A stretch of 64,000 nt of DNA, taken from the NCBI RefSeq assembly GCF_014224155.1, contig NZ_JAASUI010000001.1, positions 186,001 to 250,000 on the forward strand. Direction: 5' to 3'. The notes beneath the pieces are model-generated. The model saw only the letters and a program-made list of their open reading frames with translations, was not told the origin of the DNA and made no database searches. The position numbers were made by a program, and so were the translations under genes. Within the stretch, counting starts at the first letter, position 1; each line of letters begins with the position of its first letter. This document shows, one piece after another, positions 60,506 through 64,000 of this stretch. The stretch comes from Listeria cossartiae subsp. cossartiae (lineage in GTDB: Bacteria > Bacillota > Bacilli > Lactobacillales > Listeriaceae).

Positions 60506-61606
60506 ATGCGTTACTTAGACGAACAAGCTATTGAAGATATTGCGATTGGTGCGGCATTTTTAGGCACTGGTGGCGGAGGAGATCCGTACATGGGCAAAAT
60601 GATGGCCCTAACAGCGATTAAAAAATACGGACCGATCCAACTTTTATCTCCAGACGAAATCGCTGACGATGACTATTTCATTCCAGCAGCTATGATGGGA
60701 GCACCATCTGTACTTATAGAAAAATTTCCAAAAGGGGACGAATTCGTTCGTGTCTTTGAAAAATTAGGTAAATATGTAGGCAAAGAAGTAAAGGGAACAT
60801 TCCCAATGGAAGCGGGCGGCGTTAACTCGATGATTCCAATCGTTGTGGCAGCGCAACTAGGCTTGCCGATGGTCGATTGTGACGGCATGGGCCGAGCTTT
60901 CCCAGAACTACAAATGGTGACGTTCCATTTAGATGGCATTTCCGCAACGCCAATGGCTATCACCGATGAAAAAGGCAATATCGGTATTATGGAAACAATT
61001 GACAACAGATGGACTGAACGCCTTGCACGTGTAACTACGGTCGAAATGGGCGCAAGTTCCCTTGTTAGCTTGTATCCTTGTAATGGTGCACAAATTAAAC
61101 AAAGTAGTATTAAAAATATCGTGACACTTTCAGAAGAAATCGGTAAAGTCATTCGCGAAACATCAATTGACGAAGCAGAAAAACTACAAAAACTATTAGA
61201 TGTAACGCACGGTTATCACTTATTTGAAGGAAAAATTACCGATGTTATTCGGGAAACGCGCGCAGGCTTTAACTTTGGCCGTGTGAAAATTGACGGACTT
61301 AATAAAGACGCAGGCAGCGAAGTCATTGTCCATTTCCAAAACGAAAATCTTGTTGCGGAGAAAAATGGTGAACCAATCGCGATTACACCAGATTTAATTT
61401 GTATGGTGGATCTGGAAACGCTAATGCCAGTAACGACAGAAGCGCTAAAATATGGCAAACGTGTCCGCGTGATGGCACTTCCAGCCGACGATGCTTGGCG
61501 TACAGAGAAAGGCATCGAAACAGTTGGGCCGCGCTATTTCGGCTACGATGTCGATTTTGAACCGCTAGAAGAACTTGTCAAAAAGGAGGAACGCCGCCAT
61601 GTATAA
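60506..61606 (+). CDS. DUF917 protein (hydantoinase-associated)
   Basis: 366 residues. The start (IAIGAAFLGTGGGGDPYMGK) and GTFPMEAGGVNSMIPIVVAA are typical of DUF917, found together with hydantoinase/oxoprolinase genes. The ATG directly abuts the permease stop and GGAGGGAAAATAA serves as the ribosome site. Its end overlaps the next gene by 8 nt. It probably forms a complex with, or acts just before, the hydantoinase. Confidence 0.92.
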   Translation: MRYLDEQAIEDIAIGAAFLGTGGGGDPYMGKMMALTAIKKYGPIQLLSPDEIADDDYFIPAAMMGAPSVLIEKFPKGDEFVRVFEKLGKYVGKEVKGTFPMEAGGVNSMIPIVVAAQLGLPMVDCDGMGRAFPELQMVTFHLDGISATPMAITDEKGNIGIMETIDNRWTERLARVTTVEMGASSLVSLYPCNGAQIKQSSIKNIVTLSEEIGKVIRETSIDEAEKLQKLLDVTHGYHLFEGKITDVIRETRAGFNFGRVKIDGLNKDAGSEVIVHFQNENLVAEKNGEPIAITPDLICMVDLETLMPVTTEALKYGKRVRVMALPADDAWRTEKGIETVGPRYFGYDVDFEPLEELVKKEERRHV

Positions 61607-63149
61607 AATTGGAATTGACGTTGGTGGTACAAACACCGATGCCGTTATTTTAGATGAAAATCAAAAACTAATTCATAGTGTAAAAATGCCAACAAGTGAA
61701 GATATTGAAACAGGAATCACCGAGTCACTTCACCGCGTATTAAGCGAAACGGGCATTGATCGCTCGAAAGTAACACACGCAATGCTTGGAACAACGCAGT
61801 GTACAAACGCAATCGTTGAACGGAAAAAATTAGCGAAAGTTGGCGTTCTTCGTTTAGGATACCCTGCAACAGCATCCGTTTTACCATATACAGCTTGGCC
61901 GGAAGACATGGTTGGCTTTTTATCTGGAAAATATAAACTAACTGGTGGCGGCTATGAGTACGATGGTCAGGTGCTATCAGAAATCAACGAAGCAGAAATC
62001 CGTGAAACGTTGGCTGGTTGGAAAGGTGATGTAGAATCCGTTGCAGTTGTCGGCGTCTTCTCTTCTTTGAAAAACGACCAAGAATTAGCTGTTCAAAAAA
62101 TTATCGAAGAAGAACTAGGCGCAGATATCCCTGTTTCGATTTCCTCTTCTGTAGGTTCAGTTGGACTAATTGAACGCGAAAATGCGACGATTTTAAATGC
62201 AGCTCTTTTCAAAGTTATCGCGGCAACGAGCGACGGTTTCGAAAAAGCTTTGGAACAAGAAGGAATTGAACATGCGGAAATCTATCTTTGCCAAAATGAC
62301 GGGACGTTGATGTCGCTTAATTATGCAAGACAGTTCCCGATTTTGACAATTGCTTGTGGACCAACAAACAGTATCCGCGGCGCTTCCTACTTAGCGGGAC
62401 TAAAAGACGCGATGGTTCTCGATGTTGGCGGCACGACTTCTGATATTGGTGTGCTTACAGATGGCTTCCCTAGAGAGTCCTCGCTTGCGGTCGATGTTGG
62501 TGGCGTGCGTACGAACTTTAGAATGCCCGATATTATTTCCATCGGACTAGGCGGAGGTAGCGTTATTCGCGAGCAAAATGGCGAAATAACGATTGGCCCA
62601 GATAGCGTTGGTTATCGTATTTCCGAAGAGGCGCTAGTTTTCGGCGGCAAAACGATGACAACAACAGATATCGCGGTTCGTCTAGGTATGGCGGACATTG
62701 GCGACGCTCAACTGGTCGCACATATCCCAACCGATTTTGCTGAAAAAACGTATAAATTAATCGCCGATATGACCGAAGATGCCATTGATAAAATGAAAAC
62801 CAGCTCAAGTAACGTCAATCTAGTACTTGTCGGTGGAGGTAGCGTCATTATCCCTGATGAAATTCCCGGCGTCGCACAAATTTTCCGCGACAAAAACGGA
62901 CCAGTCGCCAACGCAATCGGCGCCTCTATTTCCCAAATCAGCGGACAATACGAACAAATCTACATCTATTCTCAAATCGAGCGGGAAGAAGCGCTGCAAG
63001 ATGCTGAGCAAAAGGCGAGAGAACAAGCAACTCTTGCCGGCGCAGTGACTGACTCGATTGAAGTGGTGGAAGTGGAAGAAATCCCATTAGCGTATCATCC
63101 AGGCAATGCGACCAGATTGCGCGTGAAAGTTGTGGGGAATTTGGTTTAA
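61599..63149 (+). CDS. Hydantoinase/oxoprolinase family protein (HyuA-like)
   Basis: 516 residues from ATG at 61599 (AAAGGAGGAACG upstream); the longer frame from 61575 lies in the ribosome site. Actin-like ATPase motifs: KIGIDVGGTNTDAVILDE at the start, then VLDVGGTTSDIGVLTDG near residue 275, and LVLVGGGSVIIP. The family opens cyclic amides such as hydantoin or 5-oxoproline with ATP. Last gene of the PucR-controlled operon; corresponds to lmo0458 by order. True substrate not known. Confidence 0.93.
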   Translation: MYKIGIDVGGTNTDAVILDENQKLIHSVKMPTSEDIETGITESLHRVLSETGIDRSKVTHAMLGTTQCTNAIVERKKLAKVGVLRLGYPATASVLPYTAWPEDMVGFLSGKYKLTGGGYEYDGQVLSEINEAEIRETLAGWKGDVESVAVVGVFSSLKNDQELAVQKIIEEELGADIPVSISSSVGSVGLIERENATILNAALFKVIAATSDGFEKALEQEGIEHAEIYLCQNDGTLMSLNYARQFPILTIACGPTNSIRGASYLAGLKDAMVLDVGGTTSDIGVLTDGFPRESSLAVDVGGVRTNFRMPDIISIGLGGGSVIREQNGEITIGPDSVGYRISEEALVFGGKTMTTTDIAVRLGMADIGDAQLVAHIPTDFAEKTYKLIADMTEDAIDKMKTSSSNVNLVLVGGGSVIIPDEIPGVAQIFRDKNGPVANAIGASISQISGQYEQIYIYSQIEREEALQDAEQKAREQATLAGAVTDSIEVVEVEEIPLAYHPGNATRLRVKVVGNLV

Positions 63150-63181
63150 GAGAAGTGAATATTGGAGCAGTGCTGACTTCA

Positions 63182-63228
63182 GGCTGGAAACAAAGTAAGA
63201 AATTACTTTGTTTCCAGTCTGTTTTTTT
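63182..63228 (+). terminator. Terminator of the hydantoinase operon
   Basis: GGCTGGAAACAAAGTAA and TTACTTTGTTTCCAGTCT form a 17-bp stem with a GAAA loop, followed by eight T. Confidence 0.95.
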
Positions 63229-63346
63229 GATCCATAGGCTTTCTAACCAGTGATAAGAAGCCAGAAATCAATTAGTAATTATATCTTTAGGTGTGATTTT
63301 TTATCCGTGAAGCTGGTTAGAAAATATAGATACGCACAGCATGTGA

Positions 63347-63498
63347 AAAATATTTGGCTACCAGCTTTATAAAAATGGAGTAGGATTAGAATTAATTCAA
63401 GTCTTGTTGAATCATTCATCACACTTCGCTACATCGGTATCAAGCAAGAAGATAAAAATTCAGGCGATTATCGGTTTAAGGCTATAATATTGCTGTGA
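63347..63498 (+). pseudogene. Tyrosine recombinase (integrase) remnant, C-terminal end
   Basis: One frame reads FGYQLYKNGVGLELIQVLLN then HSS; after a small deletion another frame continues TLRYIGIKQEDK to a stop at 63498. Together they match the end of phage-type integrases (FGYHLY, LLNHSS, LRYIGI with the nucleophile Tyr). The N-terminus and the HxLR motif are absent. It is the scar of a mobile element in the gap upstream of a surface-protein gene. The rest of 63229-63822 shows no gene. Confidence 0.75.
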
Positions 63499-63822
63499 AT
63501 AAATATGCTTTATATACAAAAGTGTTTGTATTTAATTAGTAATAAGCACAGATAAAACGACAGTAAATAGACTCTAAAAGTGAACTATTTGTGACTTTTT
63601 CTTTTTAGATGTATAAAATCCTGCATACAAGCGCAAATTGGGGTATTTTGGACAATATTAACAAGCTATAACTCGATTTATGCGAAAAAAAAGGCTATTT
63701 CATCCAAAAAAACGTCGTTCATGACAAGAATCAGACATTTCATTACTTTTTTGGTTATACATGGAAGCATCATGCTAATATTGTGTTGTACTAAAAAACA
63801 TACAAAGAGGAGAGTGTGCAAA

Positions 63823-64000
63823 ATGAAAACGGCAACTCGAAAAATACAAGCAAAGAAATGTGTATGTGTTTTATTAGCAGGAGGAATACTGGTTAGTGGT
63901 ATGGCATTTCCCAATCAAGCTCAGGCAAGTACAGATGAAAAACAACAAGTGAACACGGAAAAACAAGAATTACAAGTGGAAACGGGTTTGACAGATATGG
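63823..64000 (+). CDS. Secreted or surface protein, 5' end only
   Basis: 59 codons to the window edge, from ATG at 63823 with GAGGAGAG upstream. A Sec signal peptide is clear: basic MKTATRKIQAKK, a hydrophobic core CVLLAGGILVSGMAF, and a likely cut after QAQA. The mature start is polar (STDEKQQVNTEKQEL). In Listeria such starts are common in internalin-type and other wall-anchored proteins, but the part seen does not allow naming. Confidence 0.8.
   Translation, partial: MKTATRKIQAKKCVCVLLAGGILVSGMAFPNQAQASTDEKQQVNTEKQELQVETGLTDM

Noticed and set aside
63640-63680. PrfA-box-like TTAACA near 63658 upstream of the surface-protein gene
   Set aside because: The second half-site TGTTAA is absent, so it does not fit the PrfA palindrome.
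1-64000. tRNA, rRNA, insertion sequences with transposase genes
   Set aside because: I looked for cloverleaf-like stretches, rRNA blocks and transposase motifs and found none; the only mobile-element trace is the integrase remnant near 63.4 kb.

Overview
The window looks like chromosome from a Listeria sensu stricto species. It has low GC, strong AGGAGG ribosome sites and short intergenic gaps. The gene order matches, as I remember it, the L. monocytogenes block from about lmo0426 to lmo0458: mannose/fructose-type PTS, GH38 hydrolase, LysR/acetyltransferase/SDR, then PBP, LytR-type LCP protein, MoxR/DUF58/transglutaminase and PucR/permease/DUF917/hydantoinase. The internalin genes inlA and inlB, which L. 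monocytogenes carries between the SDR and the PBP block, are not here. Their place is taken by a polymorphic-toxin island. Downstream of the LCP gene, where some strains carry stress survival islet 1, there is a single DUF4240-like gene. Species cannot be fixed from this window; L. innocua-like or another non-inlAB lineage fits best.

Layout. 1-4.2 kb: the end of a PTS IIA gene, then IIB, IIC and a GH38 alpha-mannosidase-type hydrolase as one operon. 4.3-5.2 kb: a small two-lobed hypothetical gene with a cre-like site, then an Fst/Ldr-type type I toxin-antitoxin locus. It has a 34-aa toxin on the minus strand, an antisense RNA on the plus strand, a shared bidirectional terminator and 16-nt repeats; I read it directly from the bases. 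5.3-7.6 kb: a LysR regulator divergent from an acetyltransferase-SDR operon.

7.9-40.3 kb: the toxin island. It starts with a 2213-aa secreted RHS/YD-repeat protein (WapA type) with an AT-rich variable C-terminal tip, followed at once by its probable immunity gene. About 25 kb of AT-rich, all-plus-strand small genes follow. They fall into about a dozen paralogous families, labelled here A to M: A, two-lobed beta proteins; B1/B2, proteins with a xPxQ(I/V)F motif; C; D; E, HEAT repeats; F; G; H, 118-aa four-helix membrane proteins; I; J, Imm26-like; K; L; M, pairs of 48-90-aa membrane proteins. Many copies are decayed, fused or frameshifted. Two orphan toxin-tip-like remnants share an identical 21-nt lead-in. 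I read this as an accumulated bank of orphan immunity genes left by successive exchanges of the toxin tip, several of them against membrane-acting toxins. That reading is inference from position and family structure.

40.5-53 kb: housekeeping and accessory genes: Rrf2 regulator with a divergent NAD(P)-binding protein, TM2 protein, condensation-like acyltransferase, DUF2004-like protein, class B PBP, LCP protein, YjdF-like and YoaK-like membrane proteins. 53-57.3 kb: MoxR-DUF58-transglutaminase operon (minus). 57.5-63.1 kb: PucR-type regulator, then an NCS1 permease, DUF917 and hydantoinase/oxoprolinase operon. 63.2-64 kb: a gene-poor stretch holding a frameshifted tyrosine-recombinase remnant, then the start of a secreted surface-protein gene that runs off the window.
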